64,000 bases of DNA, taken from positions 124,001-188,000 of the forward strand of contig JAUNJN010000001.1 of the NCBI GenBank assembly GCA_030533235.1. The letters run 5' to 3'. The notes beneath the pieces are model-generated. The model was not told the origin of the DNA and made no database searches. It was given only the letters and a program-made list of their open reading frames with translations. How positions within the stretch are numbered: the stretch's first letter is position 1; the number at the start of each line of letters is the position of its first letter. This stretch comes from Eubacteriales bacterium (GTDB taxonomy: Bacteria; Bacillota; Clostridia; Lachnospirales; Lachnospiraceae). Positions 51,863 through 61,411 of this stretch are shown piece after piece. The translations under genes and the position numbers were made by a program.

Positions 51863-53178
51863 TTCGAAACGGTCATGCGGTAGATCCGTCGACAGGGCTT
51901 GATGAGTTGGCGGATATTCAAATAAACGGAAAACAGATTTCCCGTATTTATGTACATGGAAAGGGCGAGCGTTTTCAGGAAACGGAACATCCCGGAGAGC
52001 AGATTATCGATGCAAAGGGAATGTATGTTTTACCGGGATTTATTGATTTGCATGTACATTTACGAGACCCAGGGCTTACATATAAGGAGGATATCGAAAC
52101 AGGCACAAAGGCAGCGGCAGCCGGTGGCGTTACAACGATTTGTGCAATGCCAAACACAAAGCCGGTTGTAGATTCGGTGGAGACCTTACAGTATGTATTG
52201 AAAAAGGCAAATGAGGAAGGGTATGTGCATGTAAAACAGCTGTCTTCTATCACGAAAGGGATGGAAGGTCGGGAATTGGTTGATATGGAAGCCATGCTTT
52301 TAGCCGGTGCGGTTGCATTTTCCGAGGATGGAAAGAGCGTTATGGATGTGCAACTTTACAGACAGGCGATGCAGGAAGCGGCAAGACTCGGTGCACTTAT
52401 CATGGCGCATTGCGAAGATAAAAATCTGGTCGGAAAGGGTGTATTAAATGAAGGCATTGCATCTGAAAAGTATGGGGTGCCGGGTATACCGAATTCCGTA
52501 GAGGATATCATAACAGCACGTGATATATTCCTTGCAAATGAAGCAGGTGCCAGACTTCATTTGTGTCATTGTTCGACAGCCGGTACGGTTGAATTAATGC
52601 GTATGGCAAAGCACATGGGTGCTAAAGTTTCAGCTGAGGTTTGTCCGCATCATTTTACATTAACGGACGAGGACATTACTGAGGCAAACAGTAACTACAA
52701 GATGAATCCTCCGCTTCGTACAAAGAAGGATGTGGAAACCTTGATTGAGGGCTTGGCAGATGGAACAATGCAGGCGATTTCTACCGATCATGCTCCGCAT
52801 TCAGACGAGGAAAAAGCGGCATATTTTGATAAGTCACCTTTTGGCATCGTCGGTTTGGAAACATCTGCGGCACTTACGTATACCGCACTTGTTGATACGG
52901 GGATTATGAGTATTATGGATATGGCGACAAAGATGAGCTACAATCCCGCAAAGATACTCGGTATTGATGATACTTATGGCAAGCTTTCCGAAGGAGCTAT
53001 GGCGGATATTGTCATATTTGACCCGAATGAAACATGGACGGTAGACTCGTCAAAGTTTTATTCAAAGGGACATAATACGCCATATGAAGGATATACATTA
53101 AAAGGAAAAGTCATTACAACAATTGTGGATGGCGAGCTTCGATACAACAAAACAAGCAATATGGAGGAAGAAAAATGA
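51856..53178 (+). CDS. pyrC: Dihydroorotase
   Basis: Cyclises carbamoyl aspartate to dihydroorotate. 440 residues from the ATG at 51856 (AAGGAGG). Metal site DLHVHLRDPG, then catalytic regions AAAGGVTTICAMPNT, AHCEDKNL, LHLCHCSTAGTVEL and STDHAPHS. Class I amidohydrolase type used in Bacillus and Clostridia. The ATGA overlap with pyrF confirms an operon. pyrB, carAB, pyrE and a pyrR attenuator are not in this cluster. Confidence 0.96.
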   Translation: MVIRNGHAVDPSTGLDELADIQINGKQISRIYVHGKGERFQETEHPGEQIIDAKGMYVLPGFIDLHVHLRDPGLTYKEDIETGTKAAAAGGVTTICAMPNTKPVVDSVETLQYVLKKANEEGYVHVKQLSSITKGMEGRELVDMEAMLLAGAVAFSEDGKSVMDVQLYRQAMQEAARLGALIMAHCEDKNLVGKGVLNEGIASEKYGVPGIPNSVEDIITARDIFLANEAGARLHLCHCSTAGTVELMRMAKHMGAKVSAEVCPHHFTLTDEDITEANSNYKMNPPLRTKKDVETLIEGLADGTMQAISTDHAPHSDEEKAAYFDKSPFGIVGLETSAALTYTALVDTGIMSIMDMATKMSYNPAKILGIDDTYGKLSEGAMADIVIFDPNETWTVDSSKFYSKGHNTPYEGYTLKGKVITTIVDGELRYNKTSNMEEEK

Positions 53179-54101
53179 TTAATGAATTGATTCAAAAGAT
53201 TGAAAAGAAGGATGCACCGATTGTCGTAGGATTGGATCCGATGATGAATTACGTGCCTGAGCATATTCAAAAGAAGGCATTTGAGGAGTTTGGAGAGACA
53301 TTAGAGGGTGCCGCAGAAGCAATCTATGTCTACAATAAAGGTATTATCGATGCAACTTATGACCTGATTCCTGCAGTAAAACCACAGATCGCGATGTATG
53401 AGCAGTTTGGTATACCGGGACTTATGGCATACCAAAAGACATGTGCATATGCAAAGGAAAAGGGACTTGTAATAATTGGGGATGTAAAGCGTGGTGATAT
53501 CGGCTCTACATCAGCTGCTTATGCGGTTGGACATCTTGGAAAGGTTACAGTCGGAGGCAAACAGTATGCACCGTTTGATGAAGATTTTGCTACGGTAAAT
53601 CCATATCTTGGTACTGACGGCATTCAGCCGTTTATTGATGTATGTAATGAAAACAATAAAGGTATTTTTGTTCTTGTTAAGACATCAAATCCATCTTCCG
53701 GTGAATTTCAGGATCAGCTTGTTGATGGAAAACCATTATATGAGCTTGTTGCAAAAAAGGTTGTTGAGTGGGGCGAAAAGTGCATGGGAGATGTATACAG
53801 TAACATAGGAAGTGTTGTTGGTGCAACCTATCCTGAGATGGGAAAGGTGCTTCGTAAGCTTATGCCAAAGACATATATTCTTGTACCGGGTTACGGTGCG
53901 CAGGGTGGTAAGGCAGAAGATTTGGTTCACTACTTTAATGCCGACGGACTTGGTGCAATTGTAAACTCATCAAGAGGTATTATTGCAGCCTATAAGCAGG
54001 AGAAGTATGCAGGTTTTGGCAGTGAGAATTATGCAGATGCAAGCCGTCAGGCGGTCATAGATATGATTGCGGATATTAACGGTGCCCGTGCAAAAGCATA
54101 G
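53175..54101 (+). CDS. pyrF: Orotidine 5'-phosphate decarboxylase
   Basis: Makes UMP from OMP. The 308-residue long form (type 2, as in Clostridia and Mycobacteria). Active-site lysine pair in VIIGDVKRGDIGSTSAAYA, and N-terminal VVGLDPMMNYVPE. It is coupled to pyrC by ATGA and sits 18 bp before pyrK. Confidence 0.96.
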   Translation: MINELIQKIEKKDAPIVVGLDPMMNYVPEHIQKKAFEEFGETLEGAAEAIYVYNKGIIDATYDLIPAVKPQIAMYEQFGIPGLMAYQKTCAYAKEKGLVIIGDVKRGDIGSTSAAYAVGHLGKVTVGGKQYAPFDEDFATVNPYLGTDGIQPFIDVCNENNKGIFVLVKTSNPSSGEFQDQLVDGKPLYELVAKKVVEWGEKCMGDVYSNIGSVVGATYPEMGKVLRKLMPKTYILVPGYGAQGGKAEDLVHYFNADGLGAIVNSSRGIIAAYKQEKYAGFGSENYADASRQAVIDMIADINGARAKA

Positions 54102-54119
54102 AAAACAGGGGTGATACAC

Positions 54120-54884
54120 ATGGCAAAGATAAAGATTACGGCGACGGTAATCGAGCAGAAAATGATTGCTCAGGACATATACGATATGACATTAGCGGCA
54201 AAGGAAATTGCTGTGCAGGCCAAGCCGGGACAGTTTGTAGATTTATACTGTGCAGATGGAAGTAAGCTTCTTCCGAGACCGATTAGTTTATGTGAAATTG
54301 ATAAAAAGGCAGGAACGCTTCGTCTTGTATATCGTATCGCAGGTGCAGGGACAAGCGAGTTTTCCAAATTACGGACAGGTCAGACAATTGATGTGTTAGG
54401 ACCGCTTGGAAACGGATTTACGATGCGGGATAAGCGAGCCATTCTGATTGGTGGAGGAATCGGGATTCCTCCGATGCTTCAGCTTGCAAAATCACTTGAT
54501 TGCGAAAAATCCATTGTGCTCGGATATCGTGACGAGGCATTTTTGGCGGACGAATTTGCTGCGTACGGAGACGTGTATATGTCAAGTGACAGTGGTGTAA
54601 TCGGCACGAAGGGAACAGTTATGGATGCTATCAGAGCGTGCAGTATTACAGGAGATGTCATCTATGCATGCGGTCCGACTCCGATGCTTCGGGCAATTCA
54701 AAGCTATGCGCTTGCAAATGGTATAGAGGCACAGCTTTCCTTGGAGGAGCGTATGGCATGCGGTGTAGGTGCATGTCTTGCGTGTGTTTGTAAATCAAAG
54801 GAACCGGATGAGCATTCCAAGGTGCATAACAAGCGGATTTGCAAGGATGGTCCTGTATTTTTTGCAGAGGAGGTGGAATTGTAA
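54120..54884 (+). CDS. pyrK: Dihydroorotate dehydrogenase electron transfer subunit
   Basis: A 254-residue FAD and [2Fe-2S] protein that passes electrons from PyrD to NAD+. FAD/NAD domain with LLPRPISLCEIDK, GPLGNGF and IGGGIGIPPMLQLAK; cluster cysteines in MACGVGACLACVC near the C-terminus and a fourth Cys at RICKDGPVF. I start at ATG 54120, after ACAGGGGTG, not the ATG at 54111. It overlaps pyrD as TAATG. Its presence marks the class 1B NAD-linked enzyme. Confidence 0.95.
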   Translation: MAKIKITATVIEQKMIAQDIYDMTLAAKEIAVQAKPGQFVDLYCADGSKLLPRPISLCEIDKKAGTLRLVYRIAGAGTSEFSKLRTGQTIDVLGPLGNGFTMRDKRAILIGGGIGIPPMLQLAKSLDCEKSIVLGYRDEAFLADEFAAYGDVYMSSDSGVIGTKGTVMDAIRACSITGDVIYACGPTPMLRAIQSYALANGIEAQLSLEERMACGVGACLACVCKSKEPDEHSKVHNKRICKDGPVFFAEEVEL

Positions 54885-55786
54885 TGAACTTGTCTGTTAA
54901 TATTGCAGGAGTTACGCTAAAAAACCCGATTACAGTTGCATCCGGAACGTTTGGTTCCGGTATGGAATATGATGAATTTGTAGATTTAAATAAGCTTGGT
55001 GCCGTAACGACAAAGGGCGTTGCAAATGTTCCGTGGCCGGGTAATCCGACACCTCGTATTGCGGAGACATACGGAGGTATGATGAATGCAATTGGATTAC
55101 AAAACCCGGGTATTGATACATTTGTGGCGCGAGATTTGCCGTTTTTACAGCAAAAAGACACTAAGATTATCGTCAATGTATGTGGTAAGACAACCGAAGA
55201 TTATGTTGCGGTTGTTGAGAGACTTGCAGATGAACAGGTGGATTTGCTTGAAATCAATGTGTCCTGTCCAAATGTAAAAGAGGGTGGAATTGCGTTTGGT
55301 CAAAATCCAAATGCATTGTATGATATAACAAAGGCAATTAAGGCGAAAGCCAAGCAGCCAATCATCATGAAGCTGTCGCCAAACGTTACGGATATTACCG
55401 AGATGGCACGTGCTGCAGAGGCGGCCGGTGCAGATGCGTTATCCTTGATTAATACATTAACCGGTATGAAGATTGATGTGAAGCGCAGATGCTTTGCAGT
55501 GGCCAATAAAACGGCGGGAGTTTCGGGTCCGGCAATCAAGCCGATTGCGGTTCGTATGGTATATCAGGTTGCAAATGCCGTTAAATTGCCATTGATTGGA
55601 ATGGGTGGTTGTATGAGTGCAGAGGATGCATTGGAATTTATTATGGCAGGTGCAAAAGCTGTTGCGGTAGGAACGGCAAACTTCCATAATCCATATGCTA
55701 CAATAGAAATCATTGATGGAATTACGCAATACATGAAGGAAAATAACATTGATGATATCAATACATTGATTGGTTGTGTGAAATAA
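54884..55786 (+). CDS. pyrD: Dihydroorotate dehydrogenase B, catalytic subunit
   Basis: Oxidises dihydroorotate to orotate with FMN, forming a complex with PyrK. 300 residues. N-terminal LKNPITVASGTFGSG, substrate loop EINVSCPNVKEGG (class 1B cysteine), IIMKLSPNVTDI, and FMN site IGMGGCMSAEDALEFIMAGA. Strong AGGAGGTGG site inside the pyrK end. Confidence 0.96.
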   Translation: MNLSVNIAGVTLKNPITVASGTFGSGMEYDEFVDLNKLGAVTTKGVANVPWPGNPTPRIAETYGGMMNAIGLQNPGIDTFVARDLPFLQQKDTKIIVNVCGKTTEDYVAVVERLADEQVDLLEINVSCPNVKEGGIAFGQNPNALYDITKAIKAKAKQPIIMKLSPNVTDITEMARAAEAAGADALSLINTLTGMKIDVKRRCFAVANKTAGVSGPAIKPIAVRMVYQVANAVKLPLIGMGGCMSAEDALEFIMAGAKAVAVGTANFHNPYATIEIIDGITQYMKENNIDDINTLIGCVK

Positions 55787-55789
55787 ATT

Positions 55790-56110
55790 ATGGGAATGAT
55801 AAAAAAGAAACCTTATTATTTTTCGGATTCTTCCGTCGCATCGGATACGATAATCGCATTTGTGATGGGGGGAATCTCTCTTGCAATCGAACTTGCAAGC
55901 GTGGTGATTTCTTTTGCTACGCTTGGGCATGTACCGGATATATTCGGCACCTTGTACCTGTGTGCATTTATTTTGTCAGTGGTAGGAGAAATTTTTGCAT
56001 GGCTTGGAAATAAGGCACAGGAGGGTGGCGTTAAAGGGAAACGTGTATCCATTGCCCTTAACATTTTGACAATGCTGGTTCCGATTTGGATTTTGTTGCG
56101 AGGATTATAG
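55790..56110 (+). CDS. Small membrane protein, possibly DUF6142
   Basis: A 106-residue protein with three hydrophobic helices (about 20-45, 50-68, 85-104) after an N-terminal KKKPYYFSDSS. I associate that opening with DUF6142-type small membrane proteins of Lachnospiraceae, from memory only. It begins 3 bp after pyrD and is followed after 13 bp by the aminopeptidase gene, so it belongs to the same transcript. Function unknown. Confidence 0.65.
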   Translation: MGMIKKKPYYFSDSSVASDTIIAFVMGGISLAIELASVVISFATLGHVPDIFGTLYLCAFILSVVGEIFAWLGNKAQEGGVKGKRVSIALNILTMLVPIWILLRGL

Positions 56111-56123
56111 GAGATAAAAACGT

Positions 56124-58208
56124 ATGGAAAGCAATATGCAGGATGTTTACGAGCGTATGGAGCTTGCAGTTGGCAGAGTAACCGAAATTTCTTCGGATAC
56201 ATGGGTATGTGATGATACCGAAATGCTGCCGTTTAAGGATTATTTTGCAAAAATGGCTGCATTTTTACTGCAGCTTTATGATGTGTTTGCAATTGTGAGT
56301 GAGCCGGTTGCGAATGAGTTGACAATCGGGGAACTTCGGGATATGAACCAAATGCTTTATGCGGATATTTTGCCGGAAAATTATGCGGATAGCTACGCTA
56401 ATCCAAAGTATGCTTGTGAAAAGCTTGGAGATGAGTATGGAAAGTTGCTTTCAGCACTTTATGCTGAGCTTCGGGCAGGTATCGATTATGTATACGATGG
56501 CAAACCTTATGAAATGCTTTCTTTGTTTGAGCTTTTTCTCGAAATATATGGAAAGTTTTCTGAGACGAAGAATTGTTTGCCGCAAGCAAAGTATATCAAA
56601 GAGGCAATCTATTATTATATGTATGACTATGCGGATGTCATTGTTGCAGATCGGATTCGTGAGACGATTTGTCCATGCGACAATCTTGCGACGGATATCA
56701 TATGTAACAGTGATCTTACGGATTTGCGGTATTTGTATCGATACGGCGAATATATCGGAGACAATGAGATCCGTACGGCAGAGTTTTTAAATGCTATGCC
56801 CGAAGCGGATGTTCGTGCTATGGCAAGTACCTATGTGCAAGGCTTTATCAAAGGCTTTGAGACGATGCGTATTGATATTAAACCAAAAAAGTCCGTAAAT
56901 ATTCGGTATTCCATTGGGCAGGAACGTATGGTTCGTTATGCGATTGAGCTGTTCGGGGAGCAGGGACTTGCGCCGATTATTTTCCGTTATCCGCTTAGTC
57001 GTATGAATCGTAAGTTGACACATCGTATTGGTTATATCGCTACACCGGCGAACAAACAGTATGAGTATGATCACCGTATGGATGAAGCGTTATTCTTTGA
57101 CAGAGCATTTATGGAACGTAAGCTTTCTGTAATGTCTGACACATACGAGAAACATAAGCGGCAGGCGAAGGAATATGCCGGACCTGCATGTATTGAGGTG
57201 TTTGGAGAAGCACCATTTGTTCCTCAAATATGTAAAGACGCAATAAAGCTTTCGGATAAACAGCAGGAGCTTTCCGTCGAATTCATGTCAAAATCTGCAG
57301 AACTCTCCAATCGATATATTCCGAGAGATCAGTACAGCTTTACAATTATTGCATATCCAATTCCGGAAATTGGTTCGAATTTTGAGGAAATATTCGCTGA
57401 GATCGTACGTGTGAACACATTGGATAATGAATTATATCGAAAAATTCAGCAAAGCTTGATTGATACATTAGACGAGGCAGTATATGTGCACGTTGTCGGA
57501 TGTGGGGACAATAAGACAGATATGAAGGTTATGCTTCATAAGATTGATAAAACAAAGGAAACAAACTTTGAAAACTGTCTTGCGGATGTAAATATTCCGG
57601 TAGGGGAAGTATTTACATCACCGGTATTGGCAGGCACAAACGGAGTTTTGCATGTGAGCTGTGTATACCTGGGGGATTTGAAATATAATGACTTAGAAAT
57701 TCGGTTTGTGGATGGCAGGATAGCAGATTATACGTGTAAGAATTTTGAGAGTGAAGATGAGAACAAAGCGTTCATTAAGGAAAATCTTCTGTATAATCAC
57801 GAGACATTGCCAATCGGTGAGTTTGCAATCGGTACAAATACGACTGCATATGTGATGGCACACAAGTTTGACATATTGTATAAGCTACCGATTTTAATTG
57901 TTGAAAAAATGGGGCCGCATTTTGCGGTAGGTGATACGTGTTACAGCTATAGCGAGGACAACAGACTTTATAATCCGGACGGAAAAGAGATTGTTGCAAA
58001 GGATAATGAGTGTTCGATGCTTCGTACAGCCAGTGACAGTAAGATTAGCGGTCAGGCATATTTTAACTGTCATACGGATATCACAATTCCGTATGAGGAA
58101 ATCGGAGGAATTTACGCAGTAAAAGAAGATGGTACACAAATCGCATTGATAGAAAACGGAAGGTTTGTTTTACCGGGAACGGAAGAGTTAAATAGGCCGT
58201 TTCAATAA
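56124..58208 (+). CDS. M29-type aminopeptidase with long N-terminal extension
   Basis: A 694-residue protein. Its last ~400 residues match the thermophilic aminopeptidase family (M29, AmpS/PepS): metal residues in GEVFTSPVLAGTNGVLHVS (about 494-512), GEFAIGTNTTAY, EKMGPHFAVGDTCYS and a final HTDITIPYEE. The first ~300 residues are helical, with no counterpart in the usual ~410-residue enzymes. It would cleave N-terminal residues from peptides in the cytoplasm. AGGAGATA site, 13 bp after the small membrane gene. Confidence 0.75.
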   Translation: MESNMQDVYERMELAVGRVTEISSDTWVCDDTEMLPFKDYFAKMAAFLLQLYDVFAIVSEPVANELTIGELRDMNQMLYADILPENYADSYANPKYACEKLGDEYGKLLSALYAELRAGIDYVYDGKPYEMLSLFELFLEIYGKFSETKNCLPQAKYIKEAIYYYMYDYADVIVADRIRETICPCDNLATDIICNSDLTDLRYLYRYGEYIGDNEIRTAEFLNAMPEADVRAMASTYVQGFIKGFETMRIDIKPKKSVNIRYSIGQERMVRYAIELFGEQGLAPIIFRYPLSRMNRKLTHRIGYIATPANKQYEYDHRMDEALFFDRAFMERKLSVMSDTYEKHKRQAKEYAGPACIEVFGEAPFVPQICKDAIKLSDKQQELSVEFMSKSAELSNRYIPRDQYSFTIIAYPIPEIGSNFEEIFAEIVRVNTLDNELYRKIQQSLIDTLDEAVYVHVVGCGDNKTDMKVMLHKIDKTKETNFENCLADVNIPVGEVFTSPVLAGTNGVLHVSCVYLGDLKYNDLEIRFVDGRIADYTCKNFESEDENKAFIKENLLYNHETLPIGEFAIGTNTTAYVMAHKFDILYKLPILIVEKMGPHFAVGDTCYSYSEDNRLYNPDGKEIVAKDNECSMLRTASDSKISGQAYFNCHTDITIPYEEIGGIYAVKEDGTQIALIENGRFVLPGTEELNRPFQ

Positions 58209-58232
58209 AAACAATCATATGGGGGTGTTGTT

Positions 58233-59441
58233 ATGGGAAGAAGAGTCATTTGGATTGTTTTAGACAGTGTCGGAGCCGGTTGCTTGCCGGATGCGGCAGA
58301 CTTTGGCGATGACGGTGCTGATACGCTCGGACATATTATTAAATCTTATCCGGATATTCGACTTGATACTATGCGAAAGCTTGGATTGTTTGCGATTGAA
58401 GGAACGTCCTTTCAAGAAAAGAATGCAAAGGAACAGCCGATAGGATGTTACGGACGTGCAGTGGAAGCATCCAAGGGAAAAGATACGACGACCGGACATT
58501 GGGAGATGGTAGGAATTCATACAAAGAATCCGTTTCCAACATATCCAAACGGATTTCCGCAGGATGTGATAGAATCGTTTATCAAAAAAACAGGATGCGG
58601 TGCCGTATATGGTAACAAGGTTGCGTCAGGAATCCCGATTATTGAAGAATATATAGAAGAGCATATGAAAACCGGATATCCGATTGTTTATACATCAGCG
58701 GACTCGGTATTTCAAATTGCGGCTTCAGAAGAAAAGGTTGGATTGGAACGTCTTTATGAGATGTGTGAAATCGCAAGAGGTATGTTGCAGGGAGAACATG
58801 GCGTGGGTCGTGTAATCGCGAGACCCTTTGTAAAAACGGAGGATGGATTTAAGCGTACATCCAATCGTAGAGATTATGCATTAAATCCAAGCGCTGATAA
58901 TGTTTTGGTACATCTGAAGGACGCAGGAGAAAATGTAATCGCAGTCGGTAAAATTCGTGATATATTTAATGGTGTCGGAATCACAAGAGATATACACACC
59001 GACAATAATACGGATGGAATGGCTAAAACAAAACAGCTTGTTGATGAAGTTTCTGAAGGACTCATTTTTACCAACCTGGTTGATTTTGATATGGTGTATG
59101 GACATCGGAGAGATTTGCAGGGATATAAAGAAGCATTGGAAGCGTTTGACGCCTGGCTTGGAGAATTGTTACCAATGCTAAAGGAGGATGATCTGCTTGT
59201 GATTAATGCAGATCACGGATGCGATCCGACATATAAAGGTTCCGATCATACGAGAGAATATATCCCGGTTTTATTATACGGTAAGAAGCTAACCGGGAAT
59301 ATTTCATTAGAAACAAGGGAATGTTTTGCGGATATCGGACAAACAATCAAGCAATATCTGCTCGAAAATAAAACGGATTACACACTTTTGAAACCATCAA
59401 ATGCGATTGGAAAAAGCTTTCTTGATATGATTCGGGGGTGA
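58233..59441 (+). CDS. deoB: Phosphopentomutase
   Basis: Interconverts (deoxy)ribose 1- and 5-phosphates for nucleoside salvage. 402 residues of the alkaline phosphatase superfamily: WIVLDSVGAGCLPDAADFGD carries the first metal Asp, KGKDTTTGHWEM the phosphorylated Thr, INADHGCDP and GSDHTREYIPVL the second metal set. GGGGGTG site. Coupled to pdp. Confidence 0.96.
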   Translation: MGRRVIWIVLDSVGAGCLPDAADFGDDGADTLGHIIKSYPDIRLDTMRKLGLFAIEGTSFQEKNAKEQPIGCYGRAVEASKGKDTTTGHWEMVGIHTKNPFPTYPNGFPQDVIESFIKKTGCGAVYGNKVASGIPIIEEYIEEHMKTGYPIVYTSADSVFQIAASEEKVGLERLYEMCEIARGMLQGEHGVGRVIARPFVKTEDGFKRTSNRRDYALNPSADNVLVHLKDAGENVIAVGKIRDIFNGVGITRDIHTDNNTDGMAKTKQLVDEVSEGLIFTNLVDFDMVYGHRRDLQGYKEALEAFDAWLGELLPMLKEDDLLVINADHGCDPTYKGSDHTREYIPVLLYGKKLTGNISLETRECFADIGQTIKQYLLENKTDYTLLKPSNAIGKSFLDMIRG

Positions 59442-59446
59442 ATGAC

Positions 59447-60799
59447 ATGCGAATGTACGATTTAATCATGAAAAAACGAAACGGCGGAATTCACACAAAA
59501 GAGGAGATTGAATATATCGTATCCGGTTTTACAAAAGGAGAGATTCCGGATTATCAGATGTCGGCCTGGCTCATGTGTGTATATTATCAGGGGATGACCA
59601 AGGAGGAAACGGTGTTTCTTACGACTGCCATGGCTGACAGCGGGGAGCGATTAGATTTAAGTGCCATCGAGGGTGTCAAGGTTGACAAGCACAGTACAGG
59701 TGGTGTCGGAGATAAGACGACATTTATTGTTGCTCCGATTCTTGCGTCGTGTGGAGTACCGATTGCAAAAATGAGTGGCAGAGGCTTAGGACACACCGGC
59801 GGAACGATTGATAAGCTTGAGAGCATTCCGGGGTTTCATGTTTCTATCTCTGAGGAAACATTTATTTCAAATGTTAATCGGATTAAGCTTGCACTTGTCG
59901 GGCAGACCGGTAATCTGGCTCCGGCTGATAAAAAAATTTATGCGCTCCGGGATGTTACGGCTACGGTTGATAGTTTACCGCTTATTGCTTCAAGTATTAT
60001 GAGTAAAAAGCTTGCGGCAGGTGCAGATGTTATTGTGTTGGATGTCAAATGCGGATCCGGTGCGTTCATGAAGGAAGAAAAGGATGCAATTGCACTTGCA
60101 AAAACAATGGTTGAAATCGGTAATATGGCGGGAAAACGCACTTATGGCATCATTACTGATATGAATGAGCCGCTTGGATGTAAGGTTGGTAATGCACTTG
60201 AGGTTTGTGAAGCAATTGAAGTGCTTAGGATAAAGGATGTAAAAAACTACTTATCGAATGATGAAAATCATGTACAAAAGGGAATAGCAAGATTGCTTGA
60301 GGTTTCATTGTCTTTGGCAACCTATATGTTGATCGGATCCGGAAAAGAAACCGATGAAACAAAGGCAAGAGAAGCATGTATGGAAGCTATTGAGAGCGGA
60401 CGGGCACTCGATAAGCTTGCTGAATTTGTCGGTGCGCAAGGTGGAGATGCCGGTTGCATTTATAATACAGATAAGCTTCCGAAGGCTTCCTGTATCGTGC
60501 CGGTTTATGCACCGAAATCCGGATATGTCGCTTCGTGTAATACGAGTGAAGTCGGAATGGTAAGTCTGATTTTAGGTGGCGGACGTGAAACGAAGGACAG
60601 TATTATTGATTTATCGGTGGGAATCGATATTCATAAGCATATCGGAGATTATGTTGAAAAGGGAGAAGTGTTTGCATATTTGCATGCGAACCGTGATTCA
60701 GTGGTCGCCGAAGCTTCGAAGCGATTGGTTTCGGCATATACGATTTCGGATACGCCGGTTGTTGCAACACCGATTGTAAAACAGATTATAACAAAATAA
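59447..60799 (+). CDS. pdp: Pyrimidine-nucleoside phosphorylase
   Basis: Splits uridine or thymidine with phosphate to base plus (deoxy)ribose 1-phosphate, feeding deoB. 450 residues. Thymidine phosphorylase signature SGRGLGHTGGTIDKLE; KVDKHSTGGVGDKTTF and GNLAPADKKIYALRDVT are also typical. Two starts are possible: GTG at 59438, overlapping the deoB stop, and ATG at 59447; GGGGGTG sits at proper distance only for the second, so I choose that. Confidence 0.95.
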   Translation: MRMYDLIMKKRNGGIHTKEEIEYIVSGFTKGEIPDYQMSAWLMCVYYQGMTKEETVFLTTAMADSGERLDLSAIEGVKVDKHSTGGVGDKTTFIVAPILASCGVPIAKMSGRGLGHTGGTIDKLESIPGFHVSISEETFISNVNRIKLALVGQTGNLAPADKKIYALRDVTATVDSLPLIASSIMSKKLAAGADVIVLDVKCGSGAFMKEEKDAIALAKTMVEIGNMAGKRTYGIITDMNEPLGCKVGNALEVCEAIEVLRIKDVKNYLSNDENHVQKGIARLLEVSLSLATYMLIGSGKETDETKAREACMEAIESGRALDKLAEFVGAQGGDAGCIYNTDKLPKASCIVPVYAPKSGYVASCNTSEVGMVSLILGGGRETKDSIIDLSVGIDIHKHIGDYVEKGEVFAYLHANRDSVVAEASKRLVSAYTISDTPVVATPIVKQIITK

Positions 60800-60828
60800 A
60801 AATTGTTTTGTAAAAGTGTAAGAAACTA

Positions 60829-60858
60829 TTGTCAATATGCGTACAAATGCGATACAAT
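60829..60858 (+). promoter_or_regulatory. Promoter of purE-purC
   Basis: TTGTCA (60829-60834), 18-bp spacer, TACAAT (60853-60858). No purine riboswitch fold is apparent in the 37-nt leader that follows. Confidence 0.55.
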
Positions 60859-60895
60859 AAGTTGTTGAATTATTTATTAAAAGAAGGGATAAATT

Positions 60896-61387
60896 ATGAG
60901 AACAGCAATCATTATGGGTTCTACGAGCGATCTCGAGAAAGTAGAACCTGCCGTGAAAATACTTAAGGATTATGGTGTGACGGTCGATGTAAGATGTTTG
61001 TCTGCACATCGTGCGCATGCAGGATTGTCCGCATTTTTGGAAGAGGCAAATCAAAATGGTACGGAAGTTATTATCGCGGCAGCAGGTATGGCAGCAGCAC
61101 TTCCGGGAGTTGTTGCTTCACAGACCGTGCTTCCGGTTATCGGTGTACCTCTTTCGGGTTCTGTTTTGGATGGCATGGATGCCCTTATGTCAATCGTTCA
61201 GATGCCACCGGGAATTCCGGTTGCTACGGTTGCAATAAATGGCAGTAAGAATGCAGCGTATTTGGCACTTCAGATTATGGCAAATTCAAATCCTTCCCTC
61301 AAGGAAAAGCTGTTAGCTGATCGTGTGCAGATGGAAGAGGCTGCTATGAAGGCAAATGCAGATGTGATTAGTAAATTCAATGAATAA
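60896..61387 (+). CDS. purE: N5-carboxyaminoimidazole ribonucleotide mutase
   Basis: Step in de novo purine synthesis. 163 residues; IIMGSTSDLEKVEPA and VRCLSAHRAH are the class I signatures, with AGMAAALPGVVASQT. No purK is next to it, so the enzyme may instead act as an AIR carboxylase using CO2 or purK lies elsewhere. AGAAGGGA site. purC follows after 24 bp. Confidence 0.96.
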   Translation: MRTAIIMGSTSDLEKVEPAVKILKDYGVTVDVRCLSAHRAHAGLSAFLEEANQNGTEVIIAAAGMAAALPGVVASQTVLPVIGVPLSGSVLDGMDALMSIVQMPPGIPVATVAINGSKNAAYLALQIMANSNPSLKEKLLADRVQMEEAAMKANADVISKFNE

Positions 61388-61411
61388 TTATACATAAAGG
61401 AGACAAAGAAC

